Below are positions 51,387 to 60,169 of a DNA stretch of 64,000 nt, one piece after another. The stretch comes from Alphaproteobacteria bacterium (GTDB taxonomy: Bacteria > Pseudomonadota > Alphaproteobacteria > Rhizobiales > Rhizobiaceae), in NCBI GenBank assembly GCA_018823835.1, contig JAHJHT010000013.1:868001-932000 (forward strand). The letters are read 5' to 3'. Each line of letters begins with the position of its first letter. The stretch's first letter is position 1. Below the pieces are notes generated by a model. It saw only the letters and a program-made list of their open reading frames with translations. It did not search any database and was not told the origin of the DNA. A program made the position numbers and the translations under genes.

Positions 51387-52376
51387 CTATCGCTGTCCGG
51401 ACGCTTTGCGTTCGCCGAACGCACGCTCGGCGATGCGCCTGATGAAGGCGACGACGCGATCGCGGGCGACGAATTGCGGCATGTGACCGATGCCCTCCAG
51501 AATCTCGAGGTCGAGCCCGGGAATGACAGCCTGCATCGGCACGCCGTGCTTCCCGTGGTCGAGCACGCGGTCGGCAGAGCCGAACAGGATGCCGGCGGGC
51601 AGGGAAATCTCGCCGTAGCGCGCCTCGATGCGCGCCAGGTCGTGCTCGATTGCCACCGTGTCGCTCGCAGTGGCGAAGAAGTGGCTCGGCCGCAGCCCCG
51701 ACATGCCGCCGCCCTCGACGATGTAGTCGGCCGGCCATTTCTGCGGTCCGAAGACAAAATCGAGCGTCTGCGGCGCGTATTTCAGCGAGGCCGGCACGGC
51801 CAGCGTATGCGCCATCAGCCAGCGGCGCAGCGGCGAGCGGATATAGAGCCCCTTGAACTCCGGTGGCACCGTCGCCTCCATGTGGGTCAGCGGCGCCAGC
51901 AGCGCGATGCCCGAGATCGTTTCCGGATGGTTGACGGCGACCGTCAGCGCAACCGCGCCGCCGAGCGAATGACCGACGAGCAGCGGCTTTTCGAGACCCA
52001 GTTCGCGAATGAAGCCAACGATCGTCTCGGCCTGCTCGGGCAGCCGTCCGGACGTGGAGTGCGAACGCGTCGAGTAGCCCGAGCCCGGGCGGTCGAGCGC
52101 GACAAGCCGGTAGCCGTCGAGTTCGCCGAAGAGCGGGTGGCGGAAATGATGGAGCTGCCCGCCCAGCCCGTGGATGAACAGGATCGGCGGCCCCTCGCCC
52201 GCCTCGACATAGTGGATGCGATCGCCGCCGACGGTGACGAATTTTCCGAAGGCCGGCACCATGCGCTCGGCATCGGCGGCAATGCGACGGGTCGCAACCA
52301 CGAAATAGCCGACCACGGCCGCAGCAACGAGGAAGGCCGCGCTGGCAACCCAGCCCATGGCGCCCAGATAGGTCAT
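51387..52376 (-). CDS. Membrane-anchored alpha/beta hydrolase
   Basis: 329 aa with an N-terminal TM (VASAAFLVAAAVVGYFVVA) and an alpha/beta-hydrolase domain: FIHGLGGQLHHFRHPLF, LDRPGSGYS, nucleophile VGHSLGGAVAL, Asp in FGSADRVLDHG and His in EGIGHMPQF. All triad residues are present. Resembles epoxide-hydrolase/lipase-like proteins; substrate unknown. Start at 52376 (MTYLGAM) is preceded by GGAGA. Confidence 0.85.
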   Translation of the reverse strand: MTYLGAMGWVASAAFLVAAAVVGYFVVATRRIAADAERMVPAFGKFVTVGGDRIHYVEAGEGPPILFIHGLGGQLHHFRHPLFGELDGYRLVALDRPGSGYSTRSHSTSGRLPEQAETIVGFIRELGLEKPLLVGHSLGGAVALTVAVNHPETISGIALLAPLTHMEATVPPEFKGLYIRSPLRRWLMAHTLAVPASLKYAPQTLDFVFGPQKWPADYIVEGGGMSGLRPSHFFATASDTVAIEHDLARIEARYGEISLPAGILFGSADRVLDHGKHGVPMQAVIPGLDLEILEGIGHMPQFVARDRVVAFIRRIAERAFGERKASGQR

Positions 52377-52453
52377 CGTCTCTCCGCGAAGGATTCGCGT
52401 GCAGACTAACGTCGCGACGCGCTTCGGCAAGGTCCACCTGGCCACGCCCTCGG

Positions 52454-52487
52454 CAACAAAAACGGGCGGCCCGATCCGGACCGCCCG
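52454..52487 (-). terminator. Terminator downstream of wrbA
   Basis: 7-bp stem CGGGCGG/CCGCCCG (52463-52469 with 52481-52487), and on the minus strand a following TTTTTGTTG tract. Located about 25 bp after the wrbA stop. Confidence 0.8.
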
Positions 52488-52511
52488 CTTCACACTTTGT
52501 CGGCGCCCGTA

Positions 52512-53111
52512 TCAGCCGTGCAGCTTGGCGGTGATCTCGGCCATGCGCTTGCCCTGGAATTTTGCACCCTCGAGTTCCTGCTCGGAAGGCTGGCGCGATC
52601 CGTCGGTCTCCGAGGTCGTGGTCATGCCGTAGGGCGAGCCACCGCGCACCACGTCGTTGCCCGACTGGCCCTGATAGGCATAGGACAGCGGCACGATGAC
52701 CATGCCGTGATGCTGCAGCAGGACCTGCGCGTTGATGATCGCCATCTCGGCGCCGCCGTGCTGGGTCGCGGTCGACGACATCACGGTCGCAACCTTGTTG
52801 ACCAGCGCACCCTTCGCCCAGAGCGGACCGGTCTGGTCCCAGAAGTTCTTGATCTGAGCGGCCATGCCGCCAAAGCGCGTCGAGACGCCGAGAATGATGC
52901 CGTCATATTGATCGAGTTCCAGCGGCTCGGCGATCGGTGCGTCCTGGTCCAGCTTGTAATAGGCGGCCTTGGCGACGTCCTCGGGCACCAGTTCCCTGAC
53001 CCGCTTGATTGTCACGTCGGCGCCGGCTTCGCGGGCTCCTTCGGCGGCGGCCTTCGCCATCTTTTCCATGTGGCCCCAGCTCGAATAGTAGAGCACCAGA
53101 ATCTTAGCCAT
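52512..53111 (-). CDS. wrbA: NAD(P)H:quinone oxidoreductase WrbA
   Basis: 199-aa FMN flavodoxin-like enzyme that reduces quinones by two electrons. N-terminal FMN loop [36 protein letters not shown] and [11 protein letters not shown] are the WrbA hallmarks; length is standard. Start at 53111 follows GGAGAAG; the longer open frame is not supported. Divergent from the CinA-like gene. Confidence 0.96.
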   Translation of the reverse strand: MAKILVLYYSSWGHMEKMAKAAAEGAREAGADVTIKRVRELVPEDVAKAAYYKLDQDAPIAEPLELDQYDGIILGVSTRFGGMAAQIKNFWDQTGPLWAKGALVNKVATVMSSTATQHGGAEMAIINAQVLLQHHGMVIVPLSYAYQGQSGNDVVRGGSPYGMTTTSETDGSRQPSEQELEGAKFQGKRMAEITAKLHG

Positions 53112-53298
53112 CGTCTTCTCCGTCGGTTTGTGAATGGGGAGGATGCGTTGAGGCGGAATGCCTGATGGGCAATGTAGGGGCCGCATCGTTCGGTGGAAGG
53201 CCACCAGTTGCCGACAGTTCGTTCACAAAACGACGAACATTGCCGGACGGCCTGCAGCGGTCTATCTGGACGGAAACATCAGATGGGATCTTGCAGAT

Positions 53299-54057
53299 AT
53301 GCCCGATATCGTAACGGCCGCCATGATCGTGATCGGCGACGAAATCCTCTCCGGCCGCACCAAGGACCGCAATATCGGGCACCTGGCCGACATCATGACC
53401 GCCATCGGCATCGACCTGAAGGAAGTGCGAATCGTCTCCGACGACGAGGGCGACATCGTCGCTGCGCTGAATGCGGTCAGGGAGCGCTACACCTACGTCT
53501 TCACCACGGGCGGCATCGGCCCGACGCATGACGACATCACCGCCGATTCCGTTGCCAAGGCGTTCGGCGTGCCCTGCGACTACGACGACAAGGCCATCGC
53601 GCTGCTCGGCGCCAGCTACGCGGCGCGCGGCATCGAATTCAACGAGGCCCGAAAGCGCATGGCACGCATGCCCAAGGGCGCAACCCACATCGACAACCCG
53701 GTGTCGATCGCGCCGGGCTTTCGCATCGGCAACGTCCACGTGATGGCCGGCGTGCCGTCGATCTTCCAGGCCATGCTCGACAATGTCGTGCCGACGCTGA
53801 AGACCGGTGCCAAGCTGATCTCGGCCACGGTGCCCTGCGGCTACGGCGAAGGCATGGTCGGCGGCCCGCTGGGCGCGATCCAGAAGGCGCATCCCGACAC
53901 GATCATCGGCTCCTACCCGAAGTATCTCGACGGCAAGTTCTGGACCGAACTCGTGGTGCGGGCCCGCACGCAGGAAGCGGTCGATTCAGCGCGTACCGAC
54001 ATCGAGGCCATGCTCGCCGATCTCGATCGGCAGCAGAAGGCGTCCAATCTGGCCTAG
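53299..54057 (+). CDS. CinA-like / molybdopterin-binding domain protein
   Basis: 252 aa with a MoCF-biosynthesis domain: TAAMIVIGDEILSGRTKDRN, the phosphate-binding TTGGIGPTHDDIT and VMAGVPSIFQAML. Annotated widely as competence/damage-inducible protein A; it lacks the C-terminal nicotinamide-nucleotide amidase domain of full-length CinA, so the role is uncertain (pyrophosphatase activity on NADH-type compounds or ADP-ribose is known for the CinA N-terminal domain). Start MPDIVT at 53299 chosen over upstream codons that lack homology. Confidence 0.87.
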   Translation: MPDIVTAAMIVIGDEILSGRTKDRNIGHLADIMTAIGIDLKEVRIVSDDEGDIVAALNAVRERYTYVFTTGGIGPTHDDITADSVAKAFGVPCDYDDKAIALLGASYAARGIEFNEARKRMARMPKGATHIDNPVSIAPGFRIGNVHVMAGVPSIFQAMLDNVVPTLKTGAKLISATVPCGYGEGMVGGPLGAIQKAHPDTIIGSYPKYLDGKFWTELVVRARTQEAVDSARTDIEAMLADLDRQQKASNLA

Positions 54058-54132
54058 GGCCTGGCCTGTTGACCGTCAGGAAGCGGCGTGCGCAGCTAGG
54101 CGCTGCCATGCCGAACGCGCCAGGAGCTTGCC

Positions 54133-54957
54133 ATGTCCTTCAAGACCATCCTCACCATCATCCAGGACAACGAGGGCGCGGAGCGGGTCTGCGGTTGCGC
54201 CTGCGCCATCGCCGAGCGCTTCGGCGCCCATCTGATCGGCCTCCATGCCGAGACGCTGCCGGTTCCCTACGTTTCGGCAATCGGCTTTCCCGACACGGAA
54301 CTGATCGAGGCAACGGCCGAGGCCAACCGCGAACGAACCCAGGAAATCGCGGCGATCTTCACGAAGGCGACGTCAGACGCCGGGGTCGACGCCGAATGGC
54401 AGAGCCTCGAGAGTTTTTCCAGCGACCCTACCCATGCCGGCATCGCGGTCGCACGCTGCAGCGACCTCGTCATCGCCTCGCAGGCGGCGCCCGAGGGCCC
54501 GGCGCCCGACATAGGAGCCCTGCTGTTCGACGCCGGCAGGCCGGTTCTGGTGCTGCCGCACGACGCACCCTGCCTGAGTTCCTTCCGACGCGTCATCGTC
54601 GCCTGGAACGGCAGCCGAGAGGCGGCGCGCGCGGCCTTCGACGCGCTGCCCTTCATCATCGAGGCGGAGCGGACCGAAATCCTGTGCATCGATCCGGCGG
54701 ACGCCGACGGAGCTGCGGCACCGGGCGCTGACATCGCCGCCGCCCTCGCCCGCCACGGCGCGGATGTCACCGTGCATACCGAGGAGTCGGCCGGACGGAG
54801 CGCCGAGCAGGTGATCGTCGACAGGCTCGCCGCAACCGGCGCCGATCTCGTCGTGCTCGGTGCCTACAGCCATTCCTGGTTGCGCGAACTCATCTTCGGC
54901 GGCGTCACCCGCACCGCGGTGCAGTCGATGCCGGTGACGACCTTCCTGTCCCGCTAG
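54133..54957 (+). CDS. Universal stress protein, two tandem Usp domains
   Basis: 274 aa. Usp domain 1 (about 1-140) begins [13 protein letters not shown]; domain 2 (about 150-274) has [20 protein letters not shown] and a nucleotide-binding-like end [28 protein letters not shown] (G-x2-G-x9-G-S/T pattern). Tandem Usp proteins of this kind are stress-linked in alphaproteobacteria; ligand unknown. Ribosome site AGGAG upstream. Confidence 0.9.
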   Translation: MSFKTILTIIQDNEGAERVCGCACAIAERFGAHLIGLHAETLPVPYVSAIGFPDTELIEATAEANRERTQEIAAIFTKATSDAGVDAEWQSLESFSSDPTHAGIAVARCSDLVIASQAAPEGPAPDIGALLFDAGRPVLVLPHDAPCLSSFRRVIVAWNGSREAARAAFDALPFIIEAERTEILCIDPADADGAAAPGADIAAALARHGADVTVHTEESAGRSAEQVIVDRLAATGADLVVLGAYSHSWLRELIFGGVTRTAVQSMPVTTFLSR

Positions 54958-55043
54958 GGCGCGGCGGGGTTGCCAACACCCCGCGTTTCCAGCTAATTGC
55001 CCGCGCATTCCGCGCCAGTGGGCGCCTCCGGAGTGCAGAACCC

Positions 55044-55544
55044 ATGTCGCTTCCCGAAAAAGCCTTCCCGGTTTCCTGGGACCAGTTCCACCGCGATGCG
55101 CGAGCGCTCGCCTGGCGGCTCGCCGGCGGCGGCAAATCGCAGTGGAAGGCGATCGTCTGCATCACGCGCGGTGGACTGGTGCCGGCGGCGATCATTTCGC
55201 GCGAACTCGGCATCCGCGTCATCGAGACCGTTTGCGTCGCCTCCTACCACGACTACACGTCGCAGGGTCAGCTCCAGGTGCTCAAGGAGGTCTCCCCGGC
55301 ACTGCTCGAGGACGAGGGCGAGAAGGTCCTCATCATCGACGACCTGACCGACACCGGCAAGACCGCGGCCATCGTGCGCGCGATGATGCCGAAGGCACAC
55401 TTCGCCACCGTCTATGCCAAGCCGAAAGGCCGTCCGCTGGTCGACACCTTCGTCACCGAGGTCAGCCAGGACACCTGGATCTACTTCCCCTGGGACATGG
55501 GATTCACCTACCAGAAACCGATCGCCGAGGATCACGTAGGCTGA
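55044..55544 (+). CDS. gpt: Xanthine phosphoribosyltransferase
   Basis: 166-aa type I phosphoribosyltransferase that salvages xanthine (and guanine) to nucleotides. The PRPP loop [31 protein letters not shown] and the end [12 protein letters not shown] match Gpt of rhizobia. Follows the Usp gene by 86 bp on the same strand; forms a purine salvage pair in function with ade, which is not adjacent. Confidence 0.93.
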   Translation: MSLPEKAFPVSWDQFHRDARALAWRLAGGGKSQWKAIVCITRGGLVPAAIISRELGIRVIETVCVASYHDYTSQGQLQVLKEVSPALLEDEGEKVLIIDDLTDTGKTAAIVRAMMPKAHFATVYAKPKGRPLVDTFVTEVSQDTWIYFPWDMGFTYQKPIAEDHVG

Positions 55545-55754
55545 TCGCCGGACCCGGCACTTCCCCCTCGCATTGGGCGTCCCTGTCACATTGGCGGGGA
55601 CGAATCATGTTTGACTGAACAGGTCAGGCAGCTGCCGTGGCGCGCGCCGCGCCCGTTGTTTACGGATTTTATAGTTCTTTTTCTTACCATTAACCGTAAT
55701 ATTCGTAAGGCGGCAAACGAATCGGGACGGGGGATTTTTCCCCCTTTGACGTTG

Positions 55755-56240
55755 ATGAACGCATTATCGGCACAGTATCTGTTCGAGAGGGTCAGACGGC
55801 TCTTCGGCAGCGTGCCGTGCCGGCTGCAGGTCGCGGCGCTGCCATGGCGTCGTATCGACGACGGCGTCGAGCTCCTCCTCATCACCAGCCGCGACACCGG
55901 CCGCTGGATACTTCCCAAGGGCTGGCCGGACCCCGGCGAGGAACTTTGCGATGCAGCTGCGCGGGAAGCCGCGGAGGAAGCTGGCGTTTCGGGCGCAGTC
56001 TCGCGCCAGGAGGCCGGGCGATACTATTACGCCAAGATGCGTGGCTCGGGCGAGGAAGTGCCCTGCGAAGTGGTCGTTTTCGCACTCGAGGTGGATGCGA
56101 TTGCCGAGAAATGGAAGGAAAAGCGCCAGCGCAAGCGCAAGTGGGTGACACCGCAGCAGGCCGCTCGCATGCTGAACGAGCCGGATCTCTGCCGCCTGAT
56201 CTCAGGTTTCGGCGTCAATCCGCGCAGGTCCGCAGCCTGA
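55755..56240 (+). CDS. NUDIX hydrolase
   Basis: 161 aa. The Nudix box GWPDPGEELCDAAAREAAEEAG fits G-x5-E-x7-R-E-U-x-E-E-x-G; conserved surroundings VAALPWRRIDDGVELLLITS, WILPKGW. It resembles diphosphoinositol-polyphosphate or diadenosine-polyphosphate hydrolases in general form; substrate unknown. Start at 55755 (MNALSAQY) lies after the hairpin GGGGGA-TTTT-TCCCCC (55729-55744), which may be a leader element; a longer open frame from 55611 is less likely. Confidence 0.88.
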   Translation: MNALSAQYLFERVRRLFGSVPCRLQVAALPWRRIDDGVELLLITSRDTGRWILPKGWPDPGEELCDAAAREAAEEAGVSGAVSRQEAGRYYYAKMRGSGEEVPCEVVVFALEVDAIAEKWKEKRQRKRKWVTPQQAARMLNEPDLCRLISGFGVNPRRSAA

Positions 56241-56300
56241 CGGACTGGCCGGGCGCCGCGCCATCTCATCAACCCGATGCTGCCCCGACAGCCGTCGCCG

Positions 56301-57077
56301 CTAGGCGGCGCGAAAGCGCTGCCGCTCGATCACCACCGTGTTTCTGCCCTCACGCTTGGCCGCATAGAGGCAGAGGTCGGCAGCCTGCATCGTCGCCATG
56401 GCCGCCTCGCCCGGCCGATGCGCCGCAAGCCCTATCGAAACCGAAAGCGTGATCCCGGGAATGCCAAGGGCACGCTCCGATTCGCTGACGTCGCGGCGCA
56501 GCTTTTCGGCAATCTCCGCAGCCTCATCGAGGCTGGCGCCGGCGAGAAATATGCCGAACTCCTCGCCACCGAGGCGTGCGCAGAGGTCGCCCTCGCGGGT
56601 GGCGGCACGGATATGCTCGGCAAGAAGCTGGATGACCTTGTCGCCGAGAACATGGCCGAAACGGTCGTTGAGCCGCTTGAAGTGGTCGGCATCCACATAG
56701 GCGAAGACGCCGCCCCGCCGGCCAAGAACCGGGTCGGAAAGGCCTAGCTCGAGCCTGTCGAGAAAGGTCTGCCGGTTGAGCAGTCCGGTCATCTGGTCTG
56801 TCTCGCTCAGATGCGCGAGCCGCTCCGTCAGCGAGCGCAGCGTGTCGGTCTGCAACATCACGTAGATGATAACCGGCAGCGAGACGATGGCGGTGATGCA
56901 GCCCGACAGGATCAGCTCGCTCTGGATCCTCTCGGCGCCGTGATTGCGGTAATAGGCCAGAACGAGCAGTTCGGCGCTGCACATCACCACCGAAAAGATC
57001 ACGACGATCCTCGTCAGGGTGCTGCAGCGCCAGAATAGAGAGGACATGTCGCTCTTCGCATTATCCATTCGCTGCAC
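56301..57077 (-). CDS. Membrane-bound diguanylate cyclase (GGDEF)
   Basis: 258 aa: two N-terminal TM segments (IVVIFSVVMCSAELLVLAYY, LSGCITAIVSLPVIIYVML), a short coiled segment, then a GGDEF domain with an active site ARLGGEEFGIF and a matching inhibitory I-site REGD five residues upstream. Synthesises c-di-GMP and is likely product-inhibited. No EAL domain. ATG 57068 (MDNAKSD) is an alternative start. Confidence 0.93.
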   Translation of the reverse strand: MQRMDNAKSDMSSLFWRCSTLTRIVVIFSVVMCSAELLVLAYYRNHGAERIQSELILSGCITAIVSLPVIIYVMLQTDTLRSLTERLAHLSETDQMTGLLNRQTFLDRLELGLSDPVLGRRGGVFAYVDADHFKRLNDRFGHVLGDKVIQLLAEHIRAATREGDLCARLGGEEFGIFLAGASLDEAAEIAEKLRRDVSESERALGIPGITLSVSIGLAAHRPGEAAMATMQAADLCLYAAKREGRNTVVIERQRFRAA

Positions 57078-57156
57078 TGGTAGCGGAACGGCGTTAACGT
57101 TTGGTGCCCTAACGTAAGGAATTTTCGTCCCTCAGGCGCCGTCGCAAGGCACCGGT

Positions 57157-57879
57157 TCAGACGCCGTAGCGTTCGGTGCTGATACGGCCGGCTGCGATGC
57201 CCGCGTCGATTGAACGGGTCGCCGCGTTCTCGACGAAGGGGTTGGAGCCGCAGATGAAGGTGCGCGCCGGCAACCCGCAGAGCAGCGACAGGGCGCGTTC
57301 GATCATTGAAGCGTCGATCCTGCCGCTCAGCACGCCGGCCGGTGGCGCGGTCTCCCGTGTCAGCGTCGCGATGAGGTGAAAGCCCTCCGCCCGGCCGGCC
57401 AGCGCCGCGAGTTCGTCGCCAAAGATCAGGTCGGCCTTCGTGCGCGCGGAGAACAGAAGCACCATCGGCGCCTTCGACCCGCTGTTGGCCCGGTGCCGCG
57501 CCATCGACATGAAGGGCACGATGCCTGCGCCGCCGCCGATCATCAGGATCGGCCCGCCATCGGCCGACTGCCAGATGAAATAGCCGCCGAGCGGCGCGCT
57601 GAGTTCGATCTCGTCGCCGACCCTGGCGACATCGTGGAAGAAGGGCGACACCTCCCCGTCGTCGAGCCGCTCGATGGCGAGTTCCAGATGACCTGTCTCC
57701 TCCGGCGCGGAGGCGATCGAATAGCTGCGCTGGGCGCGGTAGCCGTCCGGCGCTGTCAGGCGGACCGCCACATGCTGGCCGGCGACAAAGGGCCAGTGGT
57801 GCGGCGTGGAGAAGAAGAAGCTCGAGACCGTCGGCGAACGCCGCACGATCCCGGTAATGGTCGCGGTGCGCCAGCGCAT
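57157..57879 (-). CDS. Flavin reductase of the ferredoxin-NADP reductase family
   Basis: 240 aa with FAD-binding motif RSYSIAS (about residue 55) and NAD(P)-binding GGGAGIVPFMSMARH, FSARTKADLIF and FICGSNPFVE. No 2Fe-2S domain is present. Located 4 bp after the sulfite-oxidase-like gene on the same strand, so it probably transfers electrons from NAD(P)H to or from that molybdoprotein. Start at 57879 (MRWRTATITG) gives the expected length. Confidence 0.9.
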   Translation of the reverse strand: MRWRTATITGIVRRSPTVSSFFFSTPHHWPFVAGQHVAVRLTAPDGYRAQRSYSIASAPEETGHLELAIERLDDGEVSPFFHDVARVGDEIELSAPLGGYFIWQSADGGPILMIGGGAGIVPFMSMARHRANSGSKAPMVLLFSARTKADLIFGDELAALAGRAEGFHLIATLTRETAPPAGVLSGRIDASMIERALSLLCGLPARTFICGSNPFVENAATRSIDAGIAAGRISTERYGV

Positions 57880-57883
57880 CGCC

Positions 57884-58492
57884 TCAATCGTCCGTGTAGC
57901 GTTGCTCGCGCCAGGGGTCGCCGTAGCGGTGGTAGCCGCGCAGTTCCCAGAATCCGAGCTCGTCCCTTTGCGTGAACTGCAGCCCGTTGACCCACTTGGC
58001 CGACTTCCAGAAATAGAGATGCGGCACCAGGAGCCGCGCAGGGCCGCCATGATCGGCGCTGATCGCCTCGCCGGCATAGCGTGTGGCGATCATCGCCTTG
58101 CCGGCCACAAGGTCCTCCGTCGGCACGTTGGTGGTATAGCCATCGTAGGAATGCGCCAGCGTATGGGCCGTCGGCGGCTCGATCCCGGCATCGGCCAGCA
58201 TGTCGTCGATCAGCACACCTTCCCAGAAGGTGTCGAATTTGGACCAAGTGGTCACGCAATGGATGTCGCGGGTCATCTTGGTCTGCGGCAGGGCATGGAA
58301 CTCCACCCAGTTCCAGCTTTTGACCGGCCGCACGCCGTCCTTCAGCGCAAACGTCCAGTCCTCGGTACGGATGCGCGGCGTCGGCCCGGCCGACAGGACC
58401 GGAAAGCCGCTTTCCAGGAACTGGCCGGGCGGCAGCCTGTCCCTGACTTCCGGAGGTCTGTTGCCGCGTCCGCTGAACCCGCGTGTCACCAT
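57884..58492 (-). CDS. Sulfite-oxidase-like molybdenum-cofactor protein
   Basis: 202 aa from the oxidoreductase molybdopterin-binding family (COG2041). The cofactor-ligating cysteine is in IHCVTTWSKFD; VEFHALPQTKMTRDIHC and GGPARLLVPHLYFWKSAKWV are the typical surroundings. There is no signal peptide, so it is likely cytoplasmic, unlike MsrP/YedY. Substrate is unknown; co-encoded with the flavin reductase, with which it presumably forms a two-component enzyme. Confidence 0.9.
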   Translation of the reverse strand: MVTRGFSGRGNRPPEVRDRLPPGQFLESGFPVLSAGPTPRIRTEDWTFALKDGVRPVKSWNWVEFHALPQTKMTRDIHCVTTWSKFDTFWEGVLIDDMLADAGIEPPTAHTLAHSYDGYTTNVPTEDLVAGKAMIATRYAGEAISADHGGPARLLVPHLYFWKSAKWVNGLQFTQRDELGFWELRGYHRYGDPWREQRYTDD

Positions 58493-58642
58493 CTGAGGCT
58501 CCTGCGCCTGAATGCGCGCACCCGCATGTTTGCCGGGATTTTCGACGCTGGCAATCGCCCAGCCGTACCGACCGGCGCCACGCGTCGCCGCGTCATCATC
58601 GATCGAAACGTCGCCCGCAATTTGCCGAATCGCATTGCGCCG

Positions 58643-60169
58643 TCAGGCGACCAGCCGCAACTCTCCGTCGACATACTCATACTCGAAGGTGAACCACTTC
58701 TTCGTCTCGCTTCCGGTCTCGATGCGGAACGCCGTCAGCAGGCGCTCGCCATCGGTCTTCAGATAGATCGCGCCATAGACGGTGACGTTGGAGCGGCCGA
58801 GCGTCCAGATGTCGTCGATGATCTTCTCGCGCGCCTTGTCCGACGTCGAATCGGAGAGGTCGAGGACGCGGCGAATGAGGCTCTCGACCGCCTTGGCGTC
58901 CTCCATCTCACGCGTCGAGCGCTGCAACTCGGTCGACAGGATCACCGGCGTGTCGCCCCTTCCCCGCTTGCCCAGCCTTCCGAGCAGGTCGGGCCGCGGA
59001 TGAACGTGCCCTTCCTCGTCGCCCGACGAGATCACGAAGGCGGCCGGCAGCACCGTGTCGAGAAAGGCGTCGGTGACCTTTTCCGAGCCGTGATGGCAGG
59101 TCTTCATCACCTCGGCGCGGAACCAGTTGGCCGTCGTCTCGACCATCGCGTCATGGGCCGCGGTGCCGGCACGGGGAAAGCGCGAGAGCCCGGCATAGTG
59201 GGCGAGCAGGAATTTCTCCGCCTTGTCGTTCAGGTCGCCGCCGAACAGCACCTTGAACTTGCCGTAGTGGAGCCTCAGCAGCACCGAATGGCCGTTCTTG
59301 GTCTCGCCGTAGCTGCCGAGCTTGCGCAACCGCGGCGCGCCGCCGGCGTCTGGCTCGACGACGGGGCCGAGTATCTCCACCGCATAGGGCCGCTGGCCGG
59401 AGGGCTCGAAGCCCGGCATCCAGACCCGGTCGTCCGCTTCAACGCCATGCGCGGTGGACAGCATGCGGATGTCGGCGATGTTGGGGTTTTCCAGCGCACT
59501 GCGCATGACACGCGGAAAGTCGAAATCGCCGAGGTCGACGCCCGGCCCGAACAGGGCCTCGATGTCGGCGCGTGTCTCGGCCAGGTCTGCGACATATTTC
59601 TTGCCCGTCGCAGCGTCCGTCGTCACGCCGCCCAGCTTCTCGAACTGGCCACTGACCGGACGTTCGGCCAGCCCGTTGTGGTAGACGACGTCGAAGCCGA
59701 ACTTCTGGCTCGCCGCGAAGATCGTGTCGAAGCCGAAATAATGATCCTTGTCGGGATGCGTCATGATGGCGGCATGCAGCTTCATTGGCTCGCCGAGATA
59801 GCGGAACCGCTTGTCGAGAAAGGCGTGCATGTTGCTGGATATGCCGGCATCGAGCACAACGACCCGCTCGCTCTGGTCGGCTTCCGGCGCAATCAGAACC
59901 GCGCCGTCGCCCTGGCCGACATCGAGGAAGATGATCTCCAGCGGCCGCGTCTCGGAGGTGTGCGCCTTGGGGATGAAGGATTTCTCGACTGAGTCGCGCC
60001 CCGCCGCCCATTCGATCTCGAGCCAGCCGTCGGCGCTCTCCCCGGTCACCTTGAGGAAGTCGCCCCACAGCACCTCTCGCACCTTGGTGGAGCGGTTGGC
60101 CTTGAAGAGATAGGTCTTGATGGTCTTGCCAGCCGCCGTTTTCGGCAGGCCCACGAAGCGGTTCTGCAT
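58643..60169 (-). CDS. Stand-alone ComEC-type metallo-beta-lactamase protein
   Basis: 508 aa. An N-terminal SH3-like stretch (about 1-70) precedes the MBL domain: FLDVGQGDGAVLI, THPDKDHYFG and the late CHHGSEKVTDAFLDT, the same order as in ComEC/Rec2 nuclease domains. No transmembrane segments, so it is not a DNA-uptake channel. The C-terminal 100 residues are unlike ComEC. May be a nuclease or a phosphodiesterase in a stress or defence setting; unknown. Confidence 0.82.
   Translation of the reverse strand: MQNRFVGLPKTAAGKTIKTYLFKANRSTKVREVLWGDFLKVTGESADGWLEIEWAAGRDSVEKSFIPKAHTSETRPLEIIFLDVGQGDGAVLIAPEADQSERVVVLDAGISSNMHAFLDKRFRYLGEPMKLHAAIMTHPDKDHYFGFDTIFAASQKFGFDVVYHNGLAERPVSGQFEKLGGVTTDAATGKKYVADLAETRADIEALFGPGVDLGDFDFPRVMRSALENPNIADIRMLSTAHGVEADDRVWMPGFEPSGQRPYAVEILGPVVEPDAGGAPRLRKLGSYGETKNGHSVLLRLHYGKFKVLFGGDLNDKAEKFLLAHYAGLSRFPRAGTAAHDAMVETTANWFRAEVMKTCHHGSEKVTDAFLDTVLPAAFVISSGDEEGHVHPRPDLLGRLGKRGRGDTPVILSTELQRSTREMEDAKAVESLIRRVLDLSDSTSDKAREKIIDDIWTLGRSNVTVYGAIYLKTDGERLLTAFRIETGSETKKWFTFEYEYVDGELRLVA

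Noticed and set aside
55729..55744. GGGGGA-TTTT-TCCCCC as a terminator of gpt
   Set aside because: It lies 185 bp after the gpt stop and just before the NUDIX start, and is followed only by TTT; more likely a leader hairpin of the NUDIX gene or fortuitous.
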